A stretch of DNA of 64,000 nt from Volutella citrinella (taxonomy: Eukaryota; Ascomycota; Sordariomycetes; Hypocreales; Nectriaceae), in the NCBI GenBank assembly GCA_034401135.1, contig JAWZSP010000006.1, positions 744,001 to 808,000 on the forward strand. The letters run 5' to 3'. Under the pieces are notes generated by a model. The model had not been told where the DNA came from. It worked only from the letters and a program-made list of their open reading frames with translations, and did no database searches. Positions 10,941 to 21,092 of the stretch are shown piece after piece. Within the stretch, counting starts at the first letter, position 1; the number at the start of each line of letters is the position of its first letter. The translations under genes and the position numbers were made by a program.

Positions 10941-12619
10941 TCCAAAAGCGGGTGCGTCTCTCCAGGAAGATTGACGCTTTTCTTTGGAGCCAGGTGGCAG
11001 GGAGGGGAAACAGGACAGAGATGATTCCGCGGAGTTCAGCTGAAGAGACGCCAAGGAATCGGGCGCCAGGCAGGCATCCAATTGAGCGAGCGAGGAGAGG
11101 GAGGGGTCGACGCAAGGCTACCAAGCGCTGCCTAGGTCGATGTCGTATCTCATTGGTCAGCCTCGGCTCCTCCGTCTTGCCCCGAGACGAGGAGCGAGAT
11201 GGCCAGAGACATTGAAGTTGCGGCGGTTATGCCGACTCACGAATGTAGAGCCAGCTTCCAACAAGAAGCGAGCCCAGCTCGCGGTTATTGAGCCCACGCG
11301 CGATCGTCACCTTGTTGTGAGGTGGGTTGCGGGGTCTCCAGACCCCCAACAAAGGCTTGTGCCTTTTATCATCAACATAATGACATCGCGAAGACCCTAT
11401 TTGAGACCAAGCACATTGCTAAAGTTTCCTATTACGGGCGCTGCCTCCAATGTTGGAAGACCAAGGGTTGCGAAACATTAGCCCGCTCAGGGAACGATGG
11501 TCTTGGTGTAAAGATGGAGAGAGCCCACTCCGCCTCAATCACCGACATCAAACCCCGAAAGCTGCTGCCATTCAATTTAAAGAACCTGGCGATTCACCTG
11601 ATTCTTGAAAGTTGACGGGGAGCGTGCTGATCGATTGTGGCGATTGGGAGTGAAGCCCCGACCAGGCCATCAGCCACCTGCATTGGCATTCTCCCTCCCC
11701 ACTGTCAGCCCATTGCACGGCGGGGATTCAACTGCCCAGGCGCTCAAGCGACCTAGCATGCCGTGGCCTCGTAAAGGAGGATGTTCCAAGGCTGAAGCCC
11801 TGGCGGCTACAAAATGGCCCTGTCTCTGCGTTCTCCAAAGACTACGGGTCATCGGTCAATGAACCTGACCCCAGCTGTCAAGTGGATCTGTTCGATCGGC
11901 TAGAGGCGGAGGTGTGTGTGAAACCTCCGCCCCCACAAGCCTCCATCATCACGAACTGTGCCAATGACCACACAAGGACCCCATCAGTGAGCGGGGGTGG
12001 GGGTCAATGCATGACGTCGGCACCTGATCAAGGGCAGCTATCTGTGCTGTAGGGCAGGGTAGGCTGGCTGACAACCGGGGGAATCATTTTTCAGAGACAC
12101 AAATGATGAATACGTATCAACCCCTCTGAATCATCACCGGACCGCTGCGATGGCTTATCAAGGCCGGCCGGTAGTTTATTGTTATCTACCGGTTCCGCCA
12201 TTCCCCAATCCGGCATAAGTAGACGAGCTGTGTCTAGCCTGCTGCACGTCGTCCATGACATCGCTCGATGGTTGGCCAAGGACACTGCTAGCTGATAACG
12301 AGAGTTTGTGTTGGTTATCTCTTTACTCTTTCAGGATTGGGCAGCGTCTCTGCCTCCGTCCCCGCGTTGCTTTTTCGGGCCAGCCTGTGCCACCACGGGA
12401 CACGACACAACGGCAGCTCGTCGACTCGATTCGTAGCCAAGCCAAGCCACATATTAGTAATGCCGTTCAGCTGCCGTTAGTGGTTGTGCTGTTACAAATA
12501 GCCGAGTCACGACCCCTCATTCCGCCGACTTGCTTGATTCAGTCCATCTAGCTGCCCATTGCAACAGGAATCCCGTCGACAATCGCCCATACTTGCGCTC
12601 TCGCAGCACCGCCGGCGTC
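10941..12619. other. Divergent intergenic, 1679 bp
   Basis: This is the promoter region between the HET gene (-) and the amine oxidase (+). It contains a CRE-like TGACGTC near 12013 and a GATA-motif cluster listed separately. A 113-residue frame at 11140-11481 shows no domain and is not annotated. Confidence 0.55.
12154..12320. promoter_or_regulatory. Cluster of four GATA motifs upstream of the amine oxidase
   Basis: Motifs fitting HGATAR occur at 12154-12159 and 12182-12187 (minus strand), 12293-12298 (plus) and 12315-12320 (minus), 300-466 bp before the amine oxidase ATG. In ascomycetes AreA/Nit2-type GATA factors use such sites for nitrogen derepression. Function here is inferred from motif and gene type only. 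Confidence 0.45.
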
Positions 12620-14968
12620 ATGGCACTCCATCCGTTTGCCGACCTCAGCGCCAATGAGATCAAGATTACCCGAGAGGCCGTGCAGGCCTTGCATCCTCGG
12701 GTGCTCTTGTCTTTCAGGGCAATCACCCTCGAGGAGCCCGACAAGGAGCAGATGATCACCTATCTCGAGGCCGAACATGCTCCAGACGCGACGGCCAAAC
12801 CTCCGGCCCCACAGAGACTGGCCTATGCGGCGTATTATTTCCGAGGCACTGTAAGCAGCTGTCTGATGGGGAGCCGTCGTGCTTTTAATCAATTCACTCT
12901 GACCAGTCTCGCTTCAGGAATCCTTCTTCGTCGCCTGGGTCGATGTCAACACCAAGGCAGTGGTTCGCCGCGAACAAAATGCCGCGTTTGTCCATGGCAG
13001 CGCCGACTTTGTCGAAGTCGTCGAGGTTGAGGGTCTCGTCATGCAAGACGAGAAGGTGCAGGAGGAGATTGCCAAACTCCGCCTGCCCGACAACCTCGAG
13101 GTCATCCCCGAGCCTTGGATCTACGGCTCCGACGGCACCGACAGGCCTCGCCTGTTCCAGGTCTACATGTTTATCCGCGAAAAGGGCCAGCCCGATTTCA
13201 ATCACTACGCCCACCCGCTAGCGTTTTCGCCCATTTTTGATCCCATCCAGCGCAAGGTGACGGAAATCCAGATCATGCCTACGGGTGCCGATCACTTAAC
13301 AAAAGCCACGGGGCCGTACAGCTACACCGAGCCAAATGAATACGTCCCAGAGGCTCTGGACCTTCGCACCGATCTCCGCGAGTTGCAGGTGTCGCAGCCG
13401 AATGGGCCATCTTTTAGTGTGTCACAAGATAGAGTGCTGACGTGGCAGAAGTGGGAGATGCGCCTTGGTTTCAACTACAGAGAGGGCCTCATCCTCCGTG
13501 ATGTTCGATATGACGGCAAGCCACTGTTCTACCGCGTCAGTCTGAGCGAGATGGCTGTCCCATATGGAGATCCCCGAAAGTGAGCAAATCCAACGCCTTT
13601 CCAAGGAGAGATATTGACAGTTGGTGCAGCCCATACAACCGAAAGATGGCCTTTGATCTGGGTGATGTCGGCGCTGGAATCGTCTGCAACAACTTGTCGC
13701 TTGGATGCGACTGCTTGGGCGCTATTCAGTATCTTGACGGCCTCGTTAGTGACAGAGATGGTAACCCTGTCACCATGGACAACGCTGTATGCATCCACGA
13801 GCAAGATGCTGGCATTGGCTGGAAGCACACCAACTACCGGACCCAACGTGTGTACTCCCAGACAACGATACGGCCGTTGACTTCACTGACGACCTGACAG
13901 GCGCATGTGTGACGAGAAACCGACAGCTCGTTCTGCAGCAGATCCTAACCGTTTCCAACTACGAGTGTGTTGATTTCATTCTTCATCCGCGGGGTGTGTG
14001 CTAATTGAGTCGCTGCAGGTATATTCTCGCCTTCGTCTTCAACCAGGCCGCCGAACTGGAGTACGAAGTCCGCGCCACGGGCATCCTGTCCACACAACCC
14101 ATTGACGGCAACACCGAGGTAGACTTCGGGACTGTCGTGCACCCCGGTGTTCTTGCAGCGCACCACCAGCACATTCTTTCGTTGCGTGTCGACCCAGCTC
14201 TGGGCTCGTACCAGGATGGGAACCGACTCGCATACCAAGAGGCTCATCCCATGCCGATGGACGAATTCAATCTCTTGGGCAACGGCTACAGGTCGACCGT
14301 CACACCAGTGGACAAGGCGGCCGGCTTGGATCTCGACTCGTCCAAGGCCCGCGTTTTCCTGATCCAAAACGACAAGATGCGAAACCCCATCAACAAGCAG
14401 CCCGCGAGCTACAAGATCCAGGTCCCGCCCATGCAGCCTCTAATGGCTCACCCGAACAGCGCGCACTTCAAGCGTGCCGAGTTTGCGGACCACAGCATCT
14501 ACGTGACCAAGTATCGCGGGGACGAGCTGTTTTGCGGTGGCAAGTTTACGAACCAGAGTAAGTTGTGTCTATTCATCCTTGGTCAGTTTGATGTTGCGAA
14601 ATCGCTGACATGGTTTGTGACTTGTAGGCAAGGGCGGCGAAGGAATCAAGAAGTGGGTAGCACGCGGAGACAGCGTGTTGGATGAGGACATTGTGGTTTG
14701 GATTCAATTTGGGCTCAACCACATCCCGCGAATCGAAGACTTTCCCGTAATGTCAGTACTTAAACGGCACCACACCGGGAATTCTTGCAGCTAACTATTT
14801 GACAGGCCGGTTGAGATCATTCGCATTCATCTGAAGCCCGTCAACTTCTTCACCAAGAACCCGGCGCTGGACGTGCCACCCTCGTCGCAGGACAAGAACA
14901 AGTCGGTGCTTGTGACGACGGATGACAAGTTCTGCTGCACTCCACCCCGCCTCGTCCCAAAGATCTAA
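12620..14968 (+). CDS. Copper amine oxidase (primary-amine oxidase, TPQ cofactor)
   Basis: Seven exons: 12620-12850, 12918-13579, 13630-13847, 13901-13964, 14019-14557, 14628-14751 and 14806-14968, giving 666 residues. N2/N3 domains open with HPFADLSANEIK. Seen: the catalytic-base motif AFDLGDVG with Asp307, the cofactor motif NYEY with Tyr391 as the TPQ precursor (its codon lies beside the fourth intron, which splits Glu392), and copper ligands HQH at 441-443. The enzyme oxidises primary amines to aldehyde, ammonia and peroxide, supplying nitrogen. At the 13580-13629 intron a nearer acceptor (13620) is also in frame; the later one gives the family-like DPRNPYNRK. The C-terminus ends in PKI with no obvious peroxisomal tripeptide. 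GATA motifs upstream suggest nitrogen control. Confidence 0.93.
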
Positions 14969-15362
14969 GACATATTTTGTTCATAGCGATCCATAGACTC
15001 AACCATAGACCAAGAGCTTTGGAGCAGACCAGATGATTGGGAAGCTAGTGCATTCAGAAAGAGCAGTCATTTGAAACTTGAGCAGGCACCAGATCATGTG
15101 GGGAACGTGATACTATTTTCCTAAACTAACTTTTGGAAAAACTAGTCTTCCTCCACTTTTACTCCATTCTGTATAGTGTGGCAAGGCCGATGAAGGAGAG
15201 ACACCGAGACCTTGAATTCTTCATAACATTCGTTCAGTTGGGTTAAAGATCCTCCTTTGAATTAAAGCGCGACTAAAAGACGCCATCAAAAAAATTAAAA
15301 GCTGGCTCTTTTCAAAGTTGTGTTTTTAGGGTGCGCGGCGCATCGCGAAAGCTTTCCGGCTT
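14969..15362. other. Convergent intergenic, 394 bp
   Basis: Shared 3' flank of the amine oxidase (+) and the repeat protein (-). A/T-rich stretches near 15290 may serve 3'-end formation. No gene is seen. Confidence 0.55.
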
Positions 15363-17282
15363 TTAGTAGCCCCTGACACACTGTCCGTAGGCCGGCTTCT
15401 GGCCGTAGGGGCACTGGCAGTTGGGGTACTTCTTGGTGTCGAGGCCGTTTTCACAGACGCACTGTCCGTACGGGCCGGGCTTCTGTCCCTTGGGGCAAAC
15501 TGGCTTGCACTCTCCGTTCTTCAGCTCGGTTCCCTTGGGGCACTCGCAGTTGGGATACTTCTTGATGTCGAGACCGTTTTCGCAGACGCACTGTCCGTAC
15601 GGGCCGGGCTTCTGTCCCTTGGGGCAAACTGGCTTGCACTCGGAACCCTTCTGCTCAGTTCCCTTGGGGCATTCGCACTTGGGATACTTCTTCACATCCA
15701 GGCCGTTCTCACAGACACACTGTCCGTATGGGCCGGGCTTCTGTCCGTAGGGGCACACGGGCTTGCACTCAGATCCCTTCTGCTCCTCGCCCTTGGGGCA
15801 CTCGCACTTGGGATACTTCTTGATGTTGAGACCGTTCTCGCAGACACACTGTCCGTACGGGCCGGGCTTCTGTCCCTTGGGGCACACGGGCTTGCACTCG
15901 CCGTTCTTCAGCTCGGTTCCCTTGGGGCATTCGCAGTTGGGATACTTCTTGATGTCGAGGCCATTCTCGCAAACACAGGTGCCGTAAGGTCCGGGCTTCT
16001 GTCCCTTAGGGCAGATAGGCTTGCACTCAGATCCCTCCTGCTTCTCACCCTTGGGGCATTCGCACTTGGGATACTTCTTGATGTCGAGGCCATTCTCGCA
16101 AACGCAAGTTCCGTACGGGCCGGGCTTCTGTCCCTTAGGGCAGATGGGCTTGCACTCAGATCCCTCCTGCTTCTCGCCCTTGGGGCACTCGCACTTGGGA
16201 TACTTCTTCACATCGAGGCCGTTCTCGCAAACGCAGGTGCCATAAGGTCCGGGCTTCTGGCCGTAGGGACAGATGGGCTTGCACTCGCCATTCTCGAGCT
16301 TGGTGTCCTTGGGGCATTCGCAGTTGGGGTACTTCTTGATATCAAGACCGTTCTCGCAGACGCATGAGCCGTAAGGTCCGGGCTTCTGGCCCTTGGGGCA
16401 GATAGGCTTGCATTCGCCATTCTCTAGCTTGGTGTCCTTGGGGCATTCGCAGTTGGGGTACTTCTTGATATCAAGGCCGTTCTCGCAGACGCAGCCTCCG
16501 TAGGGGCCTGGCTTCTGACCCTTAGGGCACACAGGCTTGCATTCGCCATTCTCGAGCTTGGTGTCCTTGGGGCATTCGCAGTTGGGGTACTTCTTGATAT
16601 CGAGGCCGTTCTCACAGACGCAGCCACCATAAGGACCGGGCTTTTGGCCCTTGGGGCAGACGGGCTTGCATTCGCCATTCTCCAATTTGGTGTCCTTGGG
16701 GCATTCGCAGTTGGGGTACTTCTTGATATCGAGGCCGTTCTCACAGACGCAGCCACCATAAGGACCGGGCTTTTGGCCCTTGGGGCAGACGGGCTTGCAT
16801 TCGCCATTCTCCAATTTGGTGTCCTTGGGGCACTCGCAGTTGGGGTACTTCTTGATATCGAGACCGTTCTCGCAGACGCAGCCTCCGTAGGGGCCTGGCT
16901 TCTGACCCTTAGGGCACACAGGCTTGCATTCGCCATTCTCGAGCTTGGTGTCCTTAGGGCACTCGCAGTTGGGGTACTTCTTGATATCGAGGCCGTTCTC
17001 GCAGACGCAGCCACCGTAGGGGCCTGGCTTTTGGCCCTTGGGGCAGACGGGCTTGCATTCGCCATTCTCCAATTTGGTGTCCTTGGGGCACTCGCAGTTG
17101 GGGTACTTCTTGATATCGAGGCCGTTCTTGCAGACGCACTGTCCATAGGACTCCTTGGCGTAGGGAGGGCAGTAGACGCCGCGCTCCTCAAGGATGTTGA
17201 CCCCCTGGTTGTCGATAGGGCTCGGGGCGGCAAGGGAAGCCCCAATGGCCAGGAAGGAGAGAGCGAAGTGTTTGAAGAACAT
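15363..17282 (-). CDS. Secreted cysteine-rich protein of thirteen 43-residue tandem repeats
   Basis: A single exon of 639 residues. Residues 1-18 are a signal peptide (LSFLAIGASLA); a short linker with a first CxC follows. From residue 52 come thirteen complete 43-residue units and one truncated 29-residue unit ending CVRGY. Each unit has six cysteines in fixed positions: KKYP(N/K)CEC, a variable charged linker, (G/S)ECKP(V/I)CP, (K/Y)GQKPGPYG and CVC(E)NGLD. Linkers fall in classes: KDTKLENGE in units 1-7, KGEKQEGSE in 8-9, KGTELKNGE in 10 and 13, with variants in 11 and 12. No membrane span or GPI tail is seen, so a secreted or wall-bound, disulphide-rich protein is likely. I do not recognise a named family; it resembles EGF-like or Qid74-type wall proteins in style only. 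Function unknown; adhesion, wall protection or host interaction are guesses. Confidence 0.88.
   Translation of the reverse strand: MFFKHFALSFLAIGASLAAPSPIDNQGVNILEERGVYCPPYAKESYGQCVCKNGLDIKKYPNCECPKDTKLENGECKPVCPKGQKPGPYGGCVCENGLDIKKYPNCECPKDTKLENGECKPVCPKGQKPGPYGGCVCENGLDIKKYPNCECPKDTKLENGECKPVCPKGQKPGPYGGCVCENGLDIKKYPNCECPKDTKLENGECKPVCPKGQKPGPYGGCVCENGLDIKKYPNCECPKDTKLENGECKPVCPKGQKPGPYGGCVCENGLDIKKYPNCECPKDTKLENGECKPICPKGQKPGPYGSCVCENGLDIKKYPNCECPKDTKLENGECKPICPYGQKPGPYGTCVCENGLDVKKYPKCECPKGEKQEGSECKPICPKGQKPGPYGTCVCENGLDIKKYPKCECPKGEKQEGSECKPICPKGQKPGPYGTCVCENGLDIKKYPNCECPKGTELKNGECKPVCPKGQKPGPYGQCVCENGLNIKKYPKCECPKGEEQKGSECKPVCPYGQKPGPYGQCVCENGLDVKKYPKCECPKGTEQKGSECKPVCPKGQKPGPYGQCVCENGLDIKKYPNCECPKGTELKNGECKPVCPKGQKPGPYGQCVCENGLDTKKYPNCQCPYGQKPAYGQCVRGY
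15453..17129 (-). repeat. 129-bp coding tandem repeat array, 13 full copies
   Basis: Thirteen consecutive 129-bp units inside the repeat gene, plus an 87-bp partial unit at 15366-15452. Neighbouring units near 16621-16749 and 16750-16878 differ by only a few bases, and a distinct subtype (marked by CTCCGTAGGGGCCTGG) recurs at about 16495 and 16880, three units apart. Units 2-5 are identical as protein. This indicates recent unit duplication or conversion at the N-terminal side, with older, diverged units at the C-terminal side. Copy number may vary between strains, and assembly collapse is possible. Confidence 0.93.
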
Positions 17283-17412
17283 CTTGCTCGGGAGGGGCAG
17301 GTGATGAAAGAGAGAGTGGAAGAAGCTTGAGAACTATCTAGCTTGTAGCCGGAAGCTCTTTGTCGAAGCTGGTTGAGGAAAGACAAAATAATGGGGGGGG
17401 AGGATGGTCATA

Positions 17413-17418
17413 CTTATA
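17413..17418 (-). promoter_or_regulatory. TATA-like element of the repeat-protein gene
   Basis: TATAAG on the minus strand, about 130 bp before the ATG at 17282. A weak match supported only by position. Confidence 0.3.
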
Positions 17419-17530
17419 CCTCAATACGAGGCCATCATGAGAGGGTAAGCTTCAGTCCGCCGGTGATGCTGGGTGTACCAGATGGATGGGAGCCGAACTA
17501 GAGCTCCTCCCGCCTCGGCAACGGTAGAGC

Positions 17531-17575
17531 AGCCAAAAGTAGAACAGCCAAAAGTAGAACGCCCAAAAGTAGAGC
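17531..17575 (+). repeat. 15-bp minisatellite, three copies, in the promoter of the repeat protein
   Basis: AGCCAAAAGTAGAAC occurs twice in direct tandem (17531-17545, 17546-17560), then a third copy with three changes at 17561-17575 and a decayed fourth. It lies 249-293 bp upstream of the cysteine-rich repeat gene. Confidence 0.8.
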
Positions 17576-20500
17576 AACCAACGAGATCAACCAAAGGCTG
17601 AACAGCTAGCGGGATGATGCGCGCTGAGGCCATCAGCTGAAGGCGGCATAGACCGACCATGGCGGAGCGCCCCAAGGCTGATCAGATCACCAGATGCACT
17701 TAATCGGGTCCGGACTTGGCGTATCATGGAAGGCCGACATCCGAGTGTATGGGTATAGCCTCCGGGCGAGAGCTCCGCCTTTCGCACGGCGATGTCCCGC
17801 TCCCAGGGCAGGGCTTGAGCTGAATATGCATGGCGCTCGTATCGAAAAAGGGCATCAAGGTTTCGGCACCTGAAGGGGGGCGGGAGGGAGGAGTGGAGCC
17901 GTCCATCCATGTAAGTGAGACAGCCCACAGGGCCTGATTAGCTGCCCCTCGATGGGTCGCGCGGGGAAAGGCAGGGGAGGAGGCGAGCCTGAACGGAGGA
18001 GGAGGAGGAGGAGGACACACACCAGGGCCAGCAAACTTCCGGTCAGGGCGCAAGACACAAGGGTAGCTGCAACAAATGCAAGCTGACTTACTTGCACGTT
18101 CCTAGCCACGGCAGTTGATCCATGGCCGAAAGCCGCTACTCCGGACTGGGCCAAGAACCGGCATACCGGGAGGGATTGGGGTCGATCCAGTTGACCATCC
18201 CCCCGCACTCTTGGCCCGCCTGCACGCCGGCAGATCACAGGCTTCCGGCAAGTAGAGCATCGGCAAGCGTGATGAGCGAGCGAATTGCCCATTTGTTGTT
18301 GTTTTTTGTTCCGGCAAAGGATTCTTGGGGGCGGGCGGGATCCTCGTATCGACAGCGACGATGCCCTCTAACGTGGTGCTTGACGCCTTGTTGGTCCTGG
18401 TGACTGGTTAAGCTTCACTGGATTGAATCCTTTGGGCTCTTCCCGACGCACAGACAGTGTGTGTGTCTTGAGCGACTCGATTACCGCATCTCCAAGGCTG
18501 ATCGCCGCTGAGGGTGTCAGCTCAGCGAAATGGTGCAGGTGCAGGCCACGTCCGTCCACTTCTGATGCCGTCGAACTGCAAGGCGATGTCATGTCTACGG
18601 TGTGCCTGTGCCTGTAAGCCGCCACTCAATGCTGCCGCCTCTGGGCCACAACAATTGCCAGCGCGCCGCATGGCGTGAGGCCGGCCGCTCACTCGACGAT
18701 CCCGAGAGAGCTGTTTTTGGTTTGGCAAGCGAGCGACGATCCCAGACGCCCAAAAAAAAAAAAGTGCGGGCATTATCCCGCAACAACAGGACACTTGCAC
18801 TTGGGGCTGCTACGTGGCGGCCGAGGAGGGCAAACACATGCGCGCATCGCCCTGCCGTGTCACCGCGGAGGAGCGCAACACGAGCTGACAAGCTTCTCCG
18901 GACCGTCGGCGGGCAATGCAACGGGCCAACAGCATCGCGCACCGAGGCCAAGGCCAAGGACTCAACCGTTGGGCGCAAACACATCGTGGCACTAGCCTTT
19001 GCTTGGCCAGCCAGTCGCGGTGACCGCCTCTCGCGGCCCGCTTGGCTGGACCTGAAGGAGGCTGAAGCCGGGTCTGCTCACTGGTCGGTGGTGATACACC
19101 GGCATGCGGTAGCCAGGGGGGCCGGCCTCTCCATGATGAAATCCCCAGCCAACATCCAAGGGAATATGCTCCGTACGGTAGCATCACTAGCATTAGCAGC
19201 ATATGCTGCCCGATGCGCTCCACCCCAGCTAGCTACTGCACCTACGAAATGGAGACACATTGGTGGAGGCTGGATTGTGAAACATGACCAGCCCACCCAA
19301 TCACGGCGAGTGTTTCACAGCCACGCTCGCCAGGCCAAGTCCACACAGCCCTACTATTATTACTGCCGCAGTCCACCTGCCAGTCACAGCTCGACGAGGC
19401 TCACTTGTCGTGTTCCACTCACCGTCAAGACGCATGCATGGGGCGTCAGTGTCTGCATGGTTGTGCTCGCCGCCACGCTGCTTAAAATAGTGGCCCCCGG
19501 GGAGGTAAGGAGGACATGACCAACCTTGTGCCTTCATGAACATGTCGGATACGGGACTGTACGTAATATCCTATCCCAATTTGCTCGTGCGTGCATTGTT
19601 TCACGCTCCTCGTTTAACATCTCCGTGTACGGTGCACGAGGTTGGGCAACGGGTCCCGGGTCATCGTCATACATACGCGAGGTCTTGGGTCCATCCAACG
19701 CTTGAAAGAAAGCGCCCCAACTGCCATGTTCCCCAATGCAAGACACGGATTGGGTCCCCTGGATTAAGCTCTCGGCATGGCATCCAACAGTCGGGTGGCA
19801 GTGGTGTGTGTAGCGCTATGACAGCCTCGGTGCCCAGTTTAGTCACGGTTGCTATTTTGATTCCCGTGATTCCAGTCCCGCCTATAGTCGGCGGTCGGCC
19901 CAACCCACCCTCCGATGAGGCCATCCACGACGATAATGGAGTAGTGGCGTGAACAAGCTTTGGCACATCTCGTCCTGGAGTCGCCCCCGGAGAGCTGATG
20001 AGGGGGCCGACGGAGATGCGGGCATCAGCGAGGTCGGCGAGCAGCCCACCGCCGTGCGCCACCGGCTCTGCCATCACGTTCCTGCTCAGCTGAACACGCC
20101 CTGCGACGCCTTACTGAGGCCATCCATGTACGAACATGATTGTCCAGAAGCCCTCATCCGTTACCCTCTGCCCGGCAACGCCCAACAGCCGGTGAGGACG
20201 CACAAATACGCCCCGTTCCGGAGCAGGACGGACTTCATTGTGCAGGTGGCAGCTAACACGGCTGATCTCGGTCGCTGATCTTCTGCGCCAGACGACGAAT
20301 TAGGTTACAGAAACACGTGTAAATGGGTTTTGGTCCCGAGCAGACACCACATGCGTCATTGGCGCGCTAGATACCGTTGGTGTCAAGACTGGAGCAGCAT
20401 GGTGCTGCGTCAGATTCATAATTCCCATGCGGCCGTGAGGATAAAGCTTGCGCATTGATCCATAGCATATTTTTTATTTTTATTTTTTTGCAGACTGGGT

Positions 20501-21092
20501 CCCCAGTGTATGTGCATCGGATGGAATGGATGCACCGCAGGCTGGAGACATGAACGCAAATCCAGCTCCAACCTCACCAAGAGGGGCCCTCCCCCCGCAA
20601 AACTGAAAATCCTGGCGCCTGGGATAGGACATCTCGTATCTCCCAGCCCAGCTAAAAAATCCTCCGTCGTTCTAGCTCCATTCTATCAAGCCTCACCGTC
20701 AGCACCGGCCGTTCGGCACAGGTGCAGCCACCAGGTCCGCCTGTCAACGGACTCTGGCGCCACAGACTCCACCCATTCCCCCGCTTTCAACCGCAACAGC
20801 AATCATGTGGCTAAGGTGAGGGGGAGGCAATATTGATTACGACTGAGAGACCAATATTTGTAAAATCAATTTGGTAAAAAAGTGCTATTCTTGTCAAGTC
20901 TGGGTTCTGTTTCTGTTTTTGACACCCAATCCAACCACCCGCTGCCGCCCCTGAGTCAAAAAAAAATCATGCTATCTATGCAGTAAGAATCAAGTCTGGA
21001 GTTTGCGTGGGACCAGCCACGATGACAATATGATGATGATGATGACGGGGAAAAAACAAAGGAAAATGTGAGAGTCTAGACTAGTTTGCAGG

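Larger units (their letters stand above)
17283..21092. other. 3.8-kb gene-poor intergenic region
   Basis: Its left end is the promoter of the cysteine-rich repeat gene and its right end the 3' flank of the next minus-strand gene. It contains a run of G near 17393, a (GGA)n run near 17997-18014, an A12 run near 18753, and T-rich tracts near 20468-20488. A 305-residue open frame at 18602-19519 (+) is Arg/Ser/Ala-rich with no domain and is probably a chance frame in GC-rich DNA. No tRNA, transposase or terminal inverted repeat was recognised. Confidence 0.5.

Noticed and set aside
10323..11024. 233-residue plus-strand frame opposite the HET gene
   Set aside because: Antisense of a well-supported HET domain; a product of its codon bias.
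13621..13629. Nearer acceptor (13620) for the second intron of the amine oxidase
   Set aside because: In frame, but adds WCS before PYNRK; the later acceptor gives the family-like DPRNPYNRK.
16644..17330. 228-residue plus-strand frame, and 109-320-residue frames in other phases, within the repeat gene
   Set aside because: They repeat with the same 129-bp period and simply mirror the coding strand of the cysteine-rich repeats. Only the minus-strand frame has a signal peptide and conserved cysteines.
18602..19519. 305-residue plus-strand open frame in the gene-poor block
   Set aside because: No domain, Arg/Ala/Ser-rich composition, a homopolymer run inside, and competing frames on the other strand. 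Treated as chance.
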